Positions 1-12,262 of a stretch of 64,000 nt of DNA are shown here, piece after piece (the stretch's first letter is position 1; every line of letters begins with the position of its first letter). Below the pieces are notes generated by a model, which did not search any database, had not been told where the DNA came from, and saw nothing but the letters and a program-made list of their open reading frames with translations. The DNA comes from Gordionus sp. m RMFG-2023 (Eukaryota > Nematomorpha > Gordioida > Chordodea > Parachordodidae), in the NCBI RefSeq assembly GCF_954871325.1, contig NC_088778.1, positions 11,355,882-11,419,881 of the forward strand, in the 5' to 3' direction. A program made the translations under genes and the position numbers.

Positions 1-795
1 ACATCAACCCCTTGACATACATTTTCTGACTTCACATCTTTGATAAGTCTTATATAGGCATTCGCTTTAAATTATTATATCTTAGTATCTATTAAAATAG
101 TTTACGGGGAACTTCACCGATGACATTTTCCAAGTTTATAAAGCAAATTATATTTCGTTTTTCCCAATAATTTTCTATAGATTTCCTTATCGCATGTAAA
201 TTCCCCATATTATAAATGTGTGACTTATCTCTACAATGCTCTAGTCATTCAATTTCAACATCCCTATAAAAAACATTTGCTCCATGTGAATTTTAGTCTT
301 GAATCTTTTCTATTCTAATTTTACCTGGACCAAACATTTACCTATCTTCCTCTTTCACACGGTAACTTTATATTAAATATTTATACATTCATTTAAACCC
401 CCAGCAATTGATAGCACTCTTTATTTCATATAACTTTCTTGCAAACTCTTTTATTCACATCATCTTTCTAATGGGTTTTATGTTAATACCTTTATTTGAC
501 TTTTGACTTCTCCTGACAATATCTCATATTGCTTTTGTCACTCTCCTCCTAACTTTTTTCATAGCCTTGACATAAGCATATTTACTTGACTTGTCTCGCT
601 TTATACAATCCTTTTTTTCTCTTTCACATAGATATGAACATTTTTTTATTTCATTACAATGTTTTATTTTCATGTGTTTAAAGAGTTTATACTTAGAGCT
701 TTTTATAGTTTCTTAAATTCATTTATCAAATTTACTTTATATTTAGAGTTATTTACCAAATTTGGAAAGGTCGAATATTACCTTTCTTAATTTCC
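1..795. other. gene-free AT-rich stretch
   Basis: I see no convincing coding, RNA or repeat structure here. The plus strand is pyrimidine-rich with scattered short open frames that match nothing I recognise. The sequence looks like worn intergenic DNA leading into the hAT remnant that follows. Confidence 0.5.
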
Positions 796-2062
796 AGGCG
801 TATAGCTAGGAAATTTCTACGTGTGGGGTAGTTTTTTTATATTAAGATAATTTTTTTAGAATATTAAAAATTTATTAGAATCATTATATAAAATTTATTA
901 GAACCAATCATATTTACTATATAATTTCGAACATAAATAATAAAATATTGGAAAATACAAATTATTTAAGAGCGAATATAATATGTTTAAAAAAATATAG
1001 CTTATAACCTGGTATGTAATTCACAATAAAATATAGAATTAAACATTTATATGATGATTTATAAAGTTAATCAAAATATAAACTGGAATAATCTTCTTTG
1101 CGATTGCGCTAATTTTTTAATAATTTATTTTGTAATTAAGAATTAAATCTCTATTTATATTAAGTAAAGTTAGTTCATTCAACCAATTTCCGGATGTCGT
1201 ACTTCTGAGATAGGTTTTTATGCTCTGTAATGAAGGAAAGGTGTCTTTTCATTTATTGTTTGTTGCCAAAATAACAGTAATTTGTATACAATGCTTCCCT
1301 GGCGTTTCTTGGAAGATTATTTATTATAATAAATCTTTCTTACCAAGATTTAAATTCTGAAATTAACTAGCCATCAAATACATTATATTCTCTGAATAAA
1401 ATTGAGCGAAATGCTTAATTATTTAATTGCAATATCAAGATTTAATATATCCCAAGACGGATTTCTAGGTAATAGTAATTTTAAATTGGATAGAGCCATT
1501 TGACGAATCACAAATCGGAAATTAATTTGAGTCAGAAATGTATCCAAAAGGGGAATACAAACGGCTATCCTATAGTATTTCTCAATTGAGTCCACGATAA
1601 TATCGGAATGATTGTTTCCTAGGTGCAAGTCGAGGCTTGCGAATTAAAAATCTTATAATTTCGCTTTCAACATTCACATATAGATCTCACGAAGTTATTG
1701 GTAGATGTTATTTCTTAATTTTATAAGTTGTAATATAATAATATTCGCGTAACCATATCCAAATATATTTTTTGAAAAAATTGCATAAAATTGTTGTGTT
1801 AATAAATAATATATTAATACATTCTATTGCGAAGAAAAAATCGACTATCCTATGAATCAAATAATGCATCAGAGTCAAAAATATCTGATTCAAGCCATTC
1901 TGATATTTCTCCAAAGACCATCAAAATAGGCTCTTCTAAATCCAAAAATGCTGTATAATTATTCTTCTCAGCTAATTTTATATTTCATGTATCTGGAGTT
2001 CCAACTCTTGCCTCTTTCTAAATATCCATCCTACTTGTAGGGCTTAGACACAGACAACTATC
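796..2062 (-). mobile_element. degenerate hAT transposon (DUF4371 type)
   Basis: A left-end-like sequence, AGGCGTATAGCTAGGAAATT, begins near 796 and is followed by a G-run. Minus-strand translation then gives scattered hAT transposase pieces in the expected order. Near 1930-1880 'FLDLEEPILMVFGEISEW' parallels 'FMELEEPIINALSEISQW' in the copy at 49 kb. At 1560-1530 'CIPLLDTFLTQINFRF' is the DUF4371-hAT 'IPFLDSFIxQLNDRF' block. Around 1230-1160 'LQSIKTYLRSTTSG' is the C-terminal dimerisation block. Several stops and frameshifts separate these, so it is dead. I could not fix the right end; homology runs to about 2062. It belongs to the same family as the 49 kb copy but is more decayed. Confidence 0.75.
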
Positions 2063-3961
2063 AAGAGATTATTTTTCCACAATGACCTATTTGTCATTAT
2101 TTTGTCATAATCCTCAGAATAACATTATAACACAATCAACATTTCTAAATTTTCATTAAATTATAATACAATATGTAGTCATTTCTTTTTTTAAGTTGAA
2201 GTAACGTCAGTAGCATCTCATATTTATCCTATCATATGTGTAATAAAAAATGAGGTGAAAGGGGCCTTACTAATCGGTTAAAGTATATCAATATTAAAAT
2301 CCAAATTGCATTCCAGAAAACACTATTGCATATTTAGCAATTTGAGCTGATACTATCTAAATTACTGTTTTGGTTCATCAACATTAAATACTGTCGAAGG
2401 GATTAATGGATGAATTATAACACCGTATTTAGGCTTATTATCACTGAAGACGCAATTTTAAATAGAAATTTATAAATTCTATCAAAAAACGGTTATTGAC
2501 GTTTAAAAAAATTGGTTTTGAACCGAATACCCCAGTGGTAAGTAAAACATAGTGAGGATAAATCAGCGGGATTGAATAACGTAATCGGCTGTATAAAAAT
2601 AGAAAATCTAATTTTGAGACATATCATTGGATCAAATATATAATTTTTAAATTCAATTCATTTTAAATTTAACCAATAAAACGTGTGTTAATATTTAATG
2701 ATAGATAAATATATAATATAAGTGTGGCCAAAAATATAGTTTTTTACAAATCTTTAAATGAATATTATTTTTCGCTATACAAAGCTAATAATATAATACA
2801 ATTTTTATAAGTAGATGAGAGCATAACAATTCCTAAATAATATCTTTCATTCCCCTTGAATAATCGGCTTATAACTTTGTACAAAATAAATATGAGTTAG
2901 TCATGTTAATAGGCTTTGATGAATTAAAGTTAACTGATGAGTAAGATGGAGAATTTTGTTTCTGATACCTAAAATAATAAATAAATAATTTTATCTATTA
3001 ATTGTATTTTTTGGTTGATTAGAAAGGTTGTTTTCACATAAGTAGAAGCACTTTTTCATGTACAAAGCAGGGCCTCAAATAAACAGATTCAAAAACTTAA
3101 CTTGAATAAACGGATTGAACAAGAAAGCGACAGGCAATACTTGTGGAATATTTCAAAATATTAAAGAAAAGGTTAGAAAAAGGTTCGAAACGATATAAAA
3201 AATTTTATGAAACCCAAGTCATATTTTTCTTTTATTTCCATTCAACCAAGTCAACAAGCATGGATGATTTATTAAGCGTATTAAATTTATAATAAATCCG
3301 ACTCTAAGTATTAATATATTATCTAAATTAAAATGTGTATATTTTTAATAATTGTAAATAGGAGTATATTAGTGATGAGGCGTGAAATTTATTATTAGGA
3401 ATTTATTTGTAATACCATTGAAAATATTAAGATTTAAAAATGACTGAATTTATCTTGGTTTTTTTTGAGTAAAATGCTCAAGTACCAAATTGTAAAACTA
3501 AAGCTATTGTTTTGTTAAGAGACATTTCCAATTCAAATGATAGTCTGGATAATCAATTATTATTTATTACCCATCCTGTGTCTACAATAAGTTTTTAATC
3601 TTCTTAAAGGTGAAAATCTTCGGTCAACATTTATGGTTGTTGTCAAAGTTTGAAATAGTTTTAATTTTTTTAATCAATTAATTAGTGTTGTTGGTATTAC
3701 TTTTACTATAATGATTTCTTTCTTACAAAAATTTATTGAGCTAAAGGTATTCTTAAATATATTTTTAACAACACAATTTATTTAAAATTAATTATTGCTT
3801 TTTCCTTAAAAATTTGTTTTCAAAAATGATTACAATATTAGCGCTTATTTTTTATTCTTAGTTTATTTTTTAAAAGAACAATTTTATATTTGGTTCTTCA
3901 GTATTTTCTTAAGATAATATAAAAATTATATCAACATATGTATTGTATTGGCATTAGTGTT
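2063..3961. other. gene-free AT-rich stretch
   Basis: Nothing recognisable. Short AT-rich frames only, with no motif, splice-consistent exon or repeat that I can support. Confidence 0.45.
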
Positions 3962-4296
3962 ACATAATCGATTAAAAATCTCGCTTAAGCCTTATTGGGC
4001 TTAGTTTAAGAATCGGCTAAAACTAATTAATCAAGAATTAGGCATCGGCTAAAGAGCTCGGCTAATCTTTCGTCAGCGTTACGTAAGATAAGCTTAGTCT
4101 TAATTATTATTTATTCATATTTATTAAAATGATTTATTTGCTATTATTTTATTTGTATTTATTAGGTAACACTGAAGGACGAATGCCCCATCTCCTTGGC
4201 CGATGCCTAAATTTTAACAAATTAGTTTTCTCCGATTTTTTCACATAAAAACTAGGTTAGGCCCTTTTGGAGCCGGCTAAAATTAGTTGATTATGC
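3962..4296. repeat. long foldback (inverted-repeat MITE-like)
   Basis: Two arms of about 130 bp (about 3962-4092 and 4163-4296) are imperfect reverse complements around a loop of about 70 bp of pure AT sequence. The left arm has AATCGGCTAAAACTAATTAA followed by TTAGGCATCGGCTAAAG. The right arm, reverse-complemented, has AATCGGAGAAAACTAATT followed by TTAGGCATCGGCCAAGG. There is no coding capacity. The repeated TCGGCTAA words resemble the GCCG/CGGC ends of the MITEs elsewhere in the window, so this is probably a non-autonomous DNA transposon or foldback element. Exact ends and a target duplication are not clear. Confidence 0.65.
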
Positions 4297-6279
4297 AACT
4301 AATTAGCATGATTTTTCTTATATTTTTTTTTTAAAAAGAAGTAATTTTCAATTTCAGCAGAATGTATATATTTTTTAACGTAGTATAAAAATAGAATTAA
4401 TTATTTTAACGTAGTAAAAATAGTATTGATTAGTCAAATATTAATAATTTATAATATTCATTTAATTCTTTAATAAAAATGGAAAAACAATGCTTCCCTT
4501 GTCAAAAACAATGCTATAATTTATATATTACTATAACGAACAAATATAAACAACAATCTTTTAGAAATTATATAAATATTTTGATAATGTGATAAAACCA
4601 ATTTTAGATCGGAATAGGAACGTCAGAATAGAAAGTTAAAAATTACCATGTAAATCCTATAATAATATAATATATTTTAATTTAAATAATAATATAATGA
4701 ATGTAAGGAGAGTGCTTGCATCATTTTGGCTTTAATTATAAAGTCTCTCCCACAATCCTACTTCTGTTTCTCTTTTTGACAAGTGATAGCGTATCCGCAA
4801 GGATAATATTAATTAAAAAAATTCCTTATAATTTTTGATATATAAGGATCATCGTTTTCTCCAAATGGAGGTTTGTGTCAGGAAGAACATAATGGTATAT
4901 ATTTGATTCAAATTATAAACACCTTTTATAAATACAAACATATAGAGATGGGGTACAGTTTAAAAACCTTAGGATTTTATTTATTTATTTGCGACACTTA
5001 TAGAAAGCCTGCAGACTATGAAACAAAGAAGATAATTGTTAATCCGGAACGGTCAAATAATAATGTATACGGATTGTAACATTAAATAAGAGTAGCATGA
5101 TGAGAGAGAAAGCGGTGGGAAGAAAGAGAGTGGTTGTATGCTGCATGCAAAAAAACTAGATGAGATGCAATTATGACCACGCTGGTGATAGTGTAATTTG
5201 TTGCCTAGTAATGGGTCAACTATTGGATTCAAAAAGATTCGACAAGCATTGTAATTATTATCAATATGGTAATTGATAACCGAATATAAGGTAATTTTGA
5301 CGAGTGTCTTACAGGTTGACAGAAATGATGATAAGAAAGATATACTTTGATAGATGAGGTCGTGTTAGAAATTACGAAGAGCAGCGACTTGAATATTACA
5401 TGCCGTAATTTATATTTAAAGTTCTGAGGGAGTCCTTGCGATCTTTAACTTTGACATAAGAATAATAAGTAGAGATATACTTCAATTTTGGGTTGTAGTG
5501 AAAATATTTATTTATATGTAACACGTTTTTAAGTAAGATAAAAAGAATTTGGTGATATATTAATTTTGAGGTGCAGGGAGTTCGGTATTGTCTTTTTAGT
5601 GAGGTGACGAAGTATAGTAAAATATTAAAAAATATTGGGAAAAGTGTTTCTCGAAATTTCCAATTATAGGAGATCTCGTGGTCATAGGTATGAGAAAAAT
5701 CTAAGGAAACATGTGCTATTGCTCAGGGTCTAAGATCTAAATAGTGTGGGAGGAGAGTGTTTATTAAGGTTCTAATTTAATGGGGCTGATAATAGCTAGG
5801 CATTGGATGTTAATGCTAAGTGGGAGGCAATATGATTTCTTAGTTGATAACCACGATAGAAGTATGAAGTTGAACAAAAAAGATTACAATACAAACACAA
5901 GAAGACCTAGGGGTCTAATGCTTATGCCACGGCAGAAGAAATAATCTTATAATATTGAAGTTTTAAATCCATTGTAGACCTTTGGTTATTTTATATTTTT
6001 TAAAAATTTGGTTTTTTACTTTTGGAAACTTTGAATTATAGTGGTATTTTATAAAATATTTACTTATTTTTCTTTCAAATGATTGTTTATGGTGATATAT
6101 TAGATGAACTGTGGGGAGAGGGGTATTGGTTTGAACTGATATTTACGAAAACAGACAAATTTCCGATGGGAGGGGGATTTTCTCACTTTCCCACCCCTAT
6201 TTACGCGTATATTATAAGGAATTGGAAAAACAAAGAGCCAAGACATCAATATTTTATAAAGAAAGAGAGCGAATTGTAG
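4297..6279. other. no gene; purine-rich from about 5.09 kb
   Basis: The part before 5.09 kb is plain AT-rich DNA. From about 5.09 kb the plus strand becomes rich in G and A, like the sense strand of the RTE-like LINEs in this window. I could not match specific endonuclease motifs, so I infer only that this may be the decayed 5' part of the LINE fragment that follows. Frames at 4873-5079 and 6079-6279 match nothing I know. Confidence 0.35.
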
Positions 6280-6725
6280 GAAAATAGTGGCGAAGACGCA
6301 AAAGGGCTTGTTTTTAAATTTATTGAAGAGCAGGGAAGTGAAAATAAATATGATGAAAAAGAGAAAATATGAATTAGTTGGTTAATTTTTAAAAAAATCG
6401 TAAAGGAATAAAGGATACTCAAAAGAGGTATAAAGAAATGTTGTCAAATGATTCGAATAAATTGGATAAGAATATTTACTGTCAATAGGCCTTGTTAATC
6501 TGGAAAATAAGAACTTAAGAAAGGGTAAATAAGAATTTTAAAAAAGGGAAGTAGCAAACCAGAAGGTAAATATATAAGGTTCATGAAGATAAATTGAATG
6601 TCTCATTGACCTATGCAATTAGATTCTTCGTGAAAAGACAATACCGAAGTATTGGAGAAGAAATGTGGTCATCCCTGTTAACAAGACAAAAACTGAGATC
6701 TACTCTTCTCTCTTATGTTGAATGA
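6280..6725 (+). mobile_element. ancient RTE-like LINE fragment
   Basis: Plus-strand translation of 6598-6710 gives 'ILREKTIPKYWRRNVVIPV' with one stop just upstream. This aligns with 'IVTEGTIPEDWRRSIIIPV' in the LINE at 60.47-60.53 kb, the block immediately before the finger/palm region of the reverse transcriptase. Flanking sequence is purine-rich but not clearly alignable by eye. The fragment is heavily mutated and much older than the 28.8 kb and 59-62 kb copies. There is no function left. Confidence 0.65.
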
Positions 6726-7494
6726 TTAACTTTTTGAATCTGGAATTGAATTTTCCAAAATGCTTTTGTCTAACAATATTTAAAAGTCTAAATTTTATTA
6801 TAAAAATGATCACCTTTTTTCCCCCCTTTAATACATAGATTAAATTAATAAAATTTGATATAAGCAAGGAATTATTAAAAAATATAATAATTTTTCAAAT
6901 TTAGTCTTATTTCATTTCACTAGAACTGATTTCTTCAAATTTTTAATATAATCAATTTATTATCATTCCATAGATTTTGATAGCTATACTCATCTAAAAT
7001 ATTTTTACCTATTGAGATGATTTTGCGAAAAAGATTTTTTGACCGAAAGGGATTCGAACATTTGGTCGATTTCGTTATTATTGTCAAAAAAATTGTCTTC
7101 CTCGAAGTTTCTAACAGTCGCTTTATTTATTTTAGTATCATATATGCCATCTATATTTAGCATTGATAGTCTAGTGGCCTTAGTATTTAGCGTGCTATAT
7201 AAAAATGGTGTAGTACCTTTACTCCTCCGACCTATAGTGAAGATATCTTAAAAGAGATCATAAAAAATTAAATTATATTAAATCTTTTTTATATCATAGC
7301 CTATAAAAATAGTATACTATAGATATTTAATTTTATTATGTAATTTTTATTTAACAATACGAGAAGTAAGAAAATAGAGATGCTAAGCTTATACCACTAA
7401 AATTCTAAAATTTACTTAAAAATGCAACTTATTAATATAATAATTCCAATTACCAGTCCTTACACTCATCATGAACAGAAAAAATATTATTATA
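6726..7494. other. gene-free stretch beyond the 3' side of the Sans-like gene
   Basis: This is AT-rich DNA downstream of the minus-strand Sans-like coding region. A SAM-domain exon would be expected on this side if the gene had one, but I see no minus-strand frame resembling a SAM domain. A plus-strand 70-codon frame at 7039-7251 is hydrophobic and unsupported. Confidence 0.5.
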
Positions 7495-8846
7495 CTAACT
7501 AAATAAGGAAGGTTTAAAAGCTGGGTTAAATTTATGATTGCTCGTTAAATGGTTGTATTGATTGAAAACTGATATGTCACCATCGTTGGGATTAATATAT
7601 TGGTTTAAATTCGAGAATATATCATCGATTTCAACATCTTGACTGTAAATAGAAGTTGATAAAGGAGATCCACATAAATCAGAAGAATATAGATTATTAG
7701 CATTTTTTATTTTGTTACGGGTAACGTTTTGAATATCCGATTTTCTCGAGGTAAAAGGTTCTGTATCGTCATTTACCGAGAATTTATTTGTAAATATCTT
7801 TTTGATAGATCTTGGAGTTAATGTCTGTTCGATATTATTGGATCCACCATTAAAACCTTTTTCATCCGAATTATTAAAATTTGGAAAATATCTGGTAAAT
7901 GGATTGTGGATCTTTGGTGAAGTTTGACGATAATTATCCCTGTGACCCATAATTTTATCTTGACTTTTAGAAACAAATGTATCAAATTGATCCCCATTGA
8001 TGAAACTTGAAAAATGCTTATGTGGTGTATTGGATGAGGCATAATTATCCTCTTTAACAGATTTATTCAATGTCGATTTAATTGTGCTTAATGAATTCAT
8101 ATTTAATTTCTTAAATAGTTTTTCGATTAAAGGATTTTGTGCTGACACTGTACGAGAATCTAACGATGACTTATTACCATTAAAGTTAGGGACTGAGTAA
8201 GTATCACTTTTAAGAGTGTAATTAATATTGTCAAAATTTGGTTGATAATTTCTGACAAACGAAGTATTTATGCTTTTATTACTATGCAAGTATTTGCTTG
8301 ATTTTATTCGTTTTGATGCCTCTTTTAAACTCTTGGCTTTTAATCTGGTGACCTTTGAACCATCTATGCCAATTCTTTGCGATATTTTTGTGTCCAAATA
8401 TTTGACGATTATGTAGTGATCTCTTAGGGCTGCTAAATCCAGAGCTGTTTTATATTCATTGTTTAACGCCCATAAGTTTGCACTGAAAGATACTAAAAAT
8501 GATACGCAATTTAAATGCCCATTCATTGAGGCATAATGCATAGCCGTGTTTCCGATTTTGTCCGGTTTTTCTATATCACCGCTATAAAAAAAAAGATGTT
8601 TAGTTTATTTAAATATTATTAAACATAGTATATAAAATTGAGAAATTCATCTTATCTTGTAGATAATTTTGACCTTTTTCCGGCTATAATTCTTAAGGAA
8701 TCAATGTTTCCATAAAATGCTGCCCAGTGGGTGGGCGTCATCCCGTTATGATCAGGTGAATTGAGATCTTTTGTGTTCGATCTTTTTAATAAATCCAGAC
8801 AATCTTCCTTTGCAGCTCTATGATATAATGTGTCAACGAATTTCAT
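7495..8846 (-). CDS. USH1G: Sans/USH1G-ANKS4B-like ankyrin-repeat scaffold, two exons
   Basis: Exon 1 is 8674-8846 and exon 2 is 7495-8581; they are joined by a 92-bp GT-AG intron (donor AAAAG/GTCAAA, acceptor TTTATAG) whose phase fits. The product is 419 residues. Residues 1-57 ('MKFVDTLYHRAAKEDCLDLL', 'DHNGMTPTHWAAFYGN') closely follow the start of vertebrate Sans ('YHRAARDGYLELL', 'DEDGMTPTLWAAYHGN'). Further ankyrin repeats lie at about 65-95 ('KIGNTAMHYASMNGHLNC', 'VSFLVSFSANLWALNN') and 98-130. A basic stretch follows (about 140-165), then a long Ser/Asn-rich disordered tail. In vertebrates Sans anchors the Usher protein network in hair-cell and photoreceptor periciliary regions, and ANKS4B does a similar job in brush border; both end in a SAM domain and a PDZ ligand. 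Neither is visible here: the tail ends 'FNPAFKPSLFS'. A missed terminal exon is possible. The start codon matches the family's N-terminus. Confidence 0.85.
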
Positions 8847-9150
8847 AGCTTAATGAACTTATAGAAATTTATATTGGTTTACTGAATGGTAAGAAAATAT
8901 TAATATTAAATTATTAATAAATAGTCCACAAGTTATTAAAATTCAAATGGCATAGAAATATATAACTGATTATCTGTTTTACACTATTCTTAAAATAATT
9001 TTTAAAAATTTTGGTTCAAATAATATTTCAAAAATTATATAATAGTTGCAGGGGATGTTTGTGTAGAATGATGGTATTTTGTTTATTTATCACAAAATCT
9101 TTAAATAGAAGCAAATCACAGCAAACTGTAGATTAATGTGTAGTTCACTC
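8847..9150. promoter_or_regulatory. probable 5' flank of the Sans-like gene
   Basis: This AT-rich stretch lies upstream of the minus-strand Sans start codon and ends where the 9.15 kb hAT begins. Any promoter and 5' UTR should lie here by position. I cannot point to a specific core-promoter motif. Confidence 0.3.
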
Positions 9151-9888
9151 TAGAGGTCTGCATTAGGCGCGTATTTAGTCCGCCCGGGTGGGAGGTTGAG
9201 CGGATTAAAAAAGAACGGGCGGGCCGGTGGACAGGTTTCGAAAAATATTTAAGCAATGGGTGGGCGATGGGTTAAAAAATTTAGAACTTTTATTTGTTAT
9301 TTAAAATCATTTAAGTAACCATTAAAATAATATGCTCCCTGAAATTTCAACATTTGTAGTACCAAAGGACCGATAACTGAATATTCTTTCGTCTGAAGAA
9401 ATTAATTAGGTAAAACAAAATTTATAAAATATGTTGGATTTGATTTATATGGAAGAATATACATCGATGTTGATGAAAATCTGATTTTACCCGTTTCCCC
9501 AAAGGCAAAATGCCATATTTGAAATAGATAACATCCATATCAAAATTAACAGATGGGAAGATGTAGTTGTAACAGAGGAGAGCATTACCTAATGACATAA
9601 CAAAATATTTAAATCTTAAAGTAACAAGTTTTTGTATAATTTAGTAAGATTTTAAGCTACTTAGTTTAAATTTACATTACTCCTCTATTTATTTATTATT
9701 AATAGTTTTACTTTTTATTTAAATATCTCACTTGAGTAGGAGTCTATTTTGATGGAAACGACAAGAAAAGCTAATTAGCTAGAAAAATATTGGCAATTCC
9801 AGCAACCAGTGAATGAGAAATTAGTATTGCTGTAAGTTTTATCAATAATCATTTTATATTACTAAATAAATATTTAATTAGATCGAAT

Positions 9889-11420
9889 CAGAGTTGTTAA
9901 ACGCTACTTTTAAAAGTAGCACGCTACCGCTATCGCTATTTGTCAATAAAAGTAGCGCGCTACCGCTATCGCTATTTGTCAAAAAAAGTAGCTTTATAAA
10001 AAAAATTTACAAACAAATTTTTTATTTTTTGCTTATAATGTTATTTATTGTATAGTAAATATATAAAAATCAACACTTATAAATATTAAAATATAGTTAG
10101 TTTTGATTATAAAAAAATTTATGTAATAAAAATAAATATTTATGGTAATTTGTTGCATTTTAATTATAAAAACATTTCAATTTTATCATCCCCAAGTCTA
10201 GAGTGACGATCAGAAAGTATAAGTTTTACCTTACTAAATAATCTCTCGACACTAGCACTTGAGGGTAAGGGCGTATTTAATCTTATATACATATTTTTAA
10301 TATAAGATAGATTATCAATAATTTTATTTGAAAGTACATCGTATGTCTGGCATCCTATTATCATTTTGAGGATTAATGCCACAGATCTTCTTTTTAAAGT
10401 CCTAGGGTCTAGCCAATGGCCTGTGATACCCAAATAAGCTCAAAAATATTTATTCAGATCAATTTATAAATATAAATAAGTTTTTACCGTCTGTTATGTG
10501 TCCAACTATCTGCCGTGATACATATATATGATATCTCTGATAACTCTACTATTAGAGCATCTTTCATTATTTTAAAGTTATCTGCTATTTTTGCATTAGT
10601 ATCTGGCGGCATAAAATTGTTGTACTAGGGGATAAAGTTTAATCATCATGGTAAATGATGGATTATCAACCAAGGGCATTGGCTGAACTGTATAAATTAT
10701 AAAATCAACAATAACTTTATCAGCCAATTTCTGAGAAATATTGTCATTTGCATTATTAATCAATTTGGTTTGAATTGAATTAGTCTTTTTGGATGTAAGT
10801 CGCCTATACCAAAATTATTTAGATGTTTCTCCATTTCCTTAAAACTCATGAATAGTCTTATAAAATAAATATTATAAGAATGTAAAAATGACAATTTACC
10901 TTAGGTGATACTTGAGGTTATAGCTACTGGATTAATTTGAGGAAATATTTTTTTTTACATTTTAAATAAATAAATTTGAAGCCAGTTTTGGATTATATAT
11001 TTATTTTAAAAAATTTTTATATCTAGGGAATGAGAAATTTGTATTATAGCTATTAAGAACATTTCCTTCCCTGGTATCTTCCATTTCATTAATATATTGT
11101 CTGAATCACTTTCAACGATTTAAATATCCATAGGCGATGACATTTTAAATTATTAACACGTGATTTAGGTTTATTATACAAGTGAAAATATAAATTACTA
11201 ATTGAAAATATATTTCAATTTCAAAATTAAATAATAAATCATAAAAATTATAATTAATTATGATATTATATTTAAATTTTCATGTTTATACTTACCTTCA
11301 TTATATTTTTTAAAAGACTTTCAAAAAAAGTAGCGCGCTAAAAAATTAAAAAAATACAAAAAAGTAGCCGCTATTAGCTATAGCTACGAAAAAAGTTAGC
11401 GCGCTACTTTAACAACTCTG
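9889..11420 (-). mobile_element. younger hAT element with perfect 8-bp target duplication
   Basis: The element starts CAGAGTTGTTAAA and ends TTTAACAACTCTG, a perfect 13-bp terminal inverted repeat. It is flanked on both sides by the identical 8-mer GATCGAAT (9881-9888 and 11421-11428). Subterminal repeats built on AGTAGCGCGCTACCGCTATC occur twice at the left end (9914-9990) and in part at the right (11329-11408). The minus strand carries a deleted BED-hAT type transposase. The whole element is 1,532 bp and lies inside the older hAT. The exact target duplication and good end match point to a fairly recent insertion. Confidence 0.92.
10164..10870 (-). pseudogene. deleted hAT transposase (C-terminal dimerisation end)
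   Basis: Reading leftward, about 10740-10620 gives 'FIIYTVQPMPLVDNPSF', the N-terminal hAT 'iVdalqPfsiVedp.F' block. Next come 'NFKIMKDALIVELSEISY' and then 'GITGHWLDPRTLKRRSVAL', the 'itaHwid..l.rksvaL' block. The frame jumps directly to 'LPSSASVERLFSKVKL' and 'DDKIEMFL', the C-terminal dimerisation region. Most of the catalytic middle is missing, so this is a deletion derivative. An intact hAT transposase would be about 600-700 residues; fewer than 250 are represented here, in more than one frame. Confidence 0.8.
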
Positions 11421-11775
11421 GATCGAATGAATTCCTTATTCATAATTTAAATTGAATATTTATTTATTCTAAATATAGCAATTTCCTATATTATAGAACT
11501 TTTGTAGGGGTGCAGCGCTGAAACTGAATCATTGCTTAAATAAATATAATGAATGAGCCTATTTAAATTTTATATGGGCGGCGTGAGTTAAAAATTTTTT
11601 ATAAATAATGGGCAGAAGAATAAAAAAAATTTAAACTAATGGACAGACGGATAAAGAGTTATCCACTAAATAGCAGGCGAGCGGGTATATTTTTTAAAAA
11701 CTATGGGCGAGTTAAATTTTTTAAATATTTGACGGGCGGGCTTCTGGTCTACAAACTCGTCCTTGCAGACCTCTT

Positions 11776-12257
11776 CTTCAATCCCTAACCTATAAAATCA
11801 AAAGAGTGTAGCTCTCTACTTATTAAAATGTAAGAGCTATAATTATTTATATAATCTTATATTTTCGTCATTTTACCCCTTATCTAGGGTAAGCTAAGAA
11901 CCACAATGAAATATTTTAAAATAAATATGAATACAACTCTATTGTTCTATTGAACAAAATATAAGCCATTTTGGCATTCATTTATTACTCTTAATTATTA
12001 ATAATAAATACAATAAGGTAATATAAGAAAATCTTATTAGCATATTTTAAGTAGTATTTTTTAAAAAGTTTATTCCATATAACACTTAAGCTATTAGTTA
12101 ATATTTTTTTTGCTCAAAAATTTAGCAAAATATAAACAGAAACATTTGCCAAATTACTAAGAAACTATATATAAAAAACATACATCTTCATACCAAATTT
12201 GAGATCTTTATGTTTAAGGTTTGAAAAGTTATTTATAGCAAATTTAGCCCCGTATCG
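11776..12257. other. gene-free AT-rich stretch
   Basis: Plain AT-rich sequence between the hAT nest and the MULE left end. No features seen. Confidence 0.5.
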
Positions 12258-12262
12258 GTCAA

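Larger units (their letters stand above)
9151..11775. mobile_element. older hAT-type element, interrupted by a younger hAT
   Basis: The ends are inverted: left TAGAGGTCTGCA, right TGCAGACCTCTT. Both are followed inward by CCCGCCCG/GGGCGGG-rich subterminal repeats (left 9179-9270; right 11575-11735). Flanking 8-mers GTTCACTC and CTTCAATC match at 6 of 8 positions, as expected for an aged hAT target duplication. I see no transposase of its own; the coding remains inside belong to the younger element at 9889-11420. It is therefore a non-autonomous hAT of about 1.1 kb before the secondary insertion. Confidence 0.7.

Noticed and set aside
7039-7251. 70-codon plus-strand hydrophobic frame
   Set aside because: No recognisable domain or splice support; the frame is rich in common AT codons and lies in the 3' region of the opposite-strand Sans-like gene.
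7818-8042. 74-codon minus-strand frame inside the Sans exon
   Set aside because: Out of frame with the ankyrin protein and with no similarity; a shadow frame.
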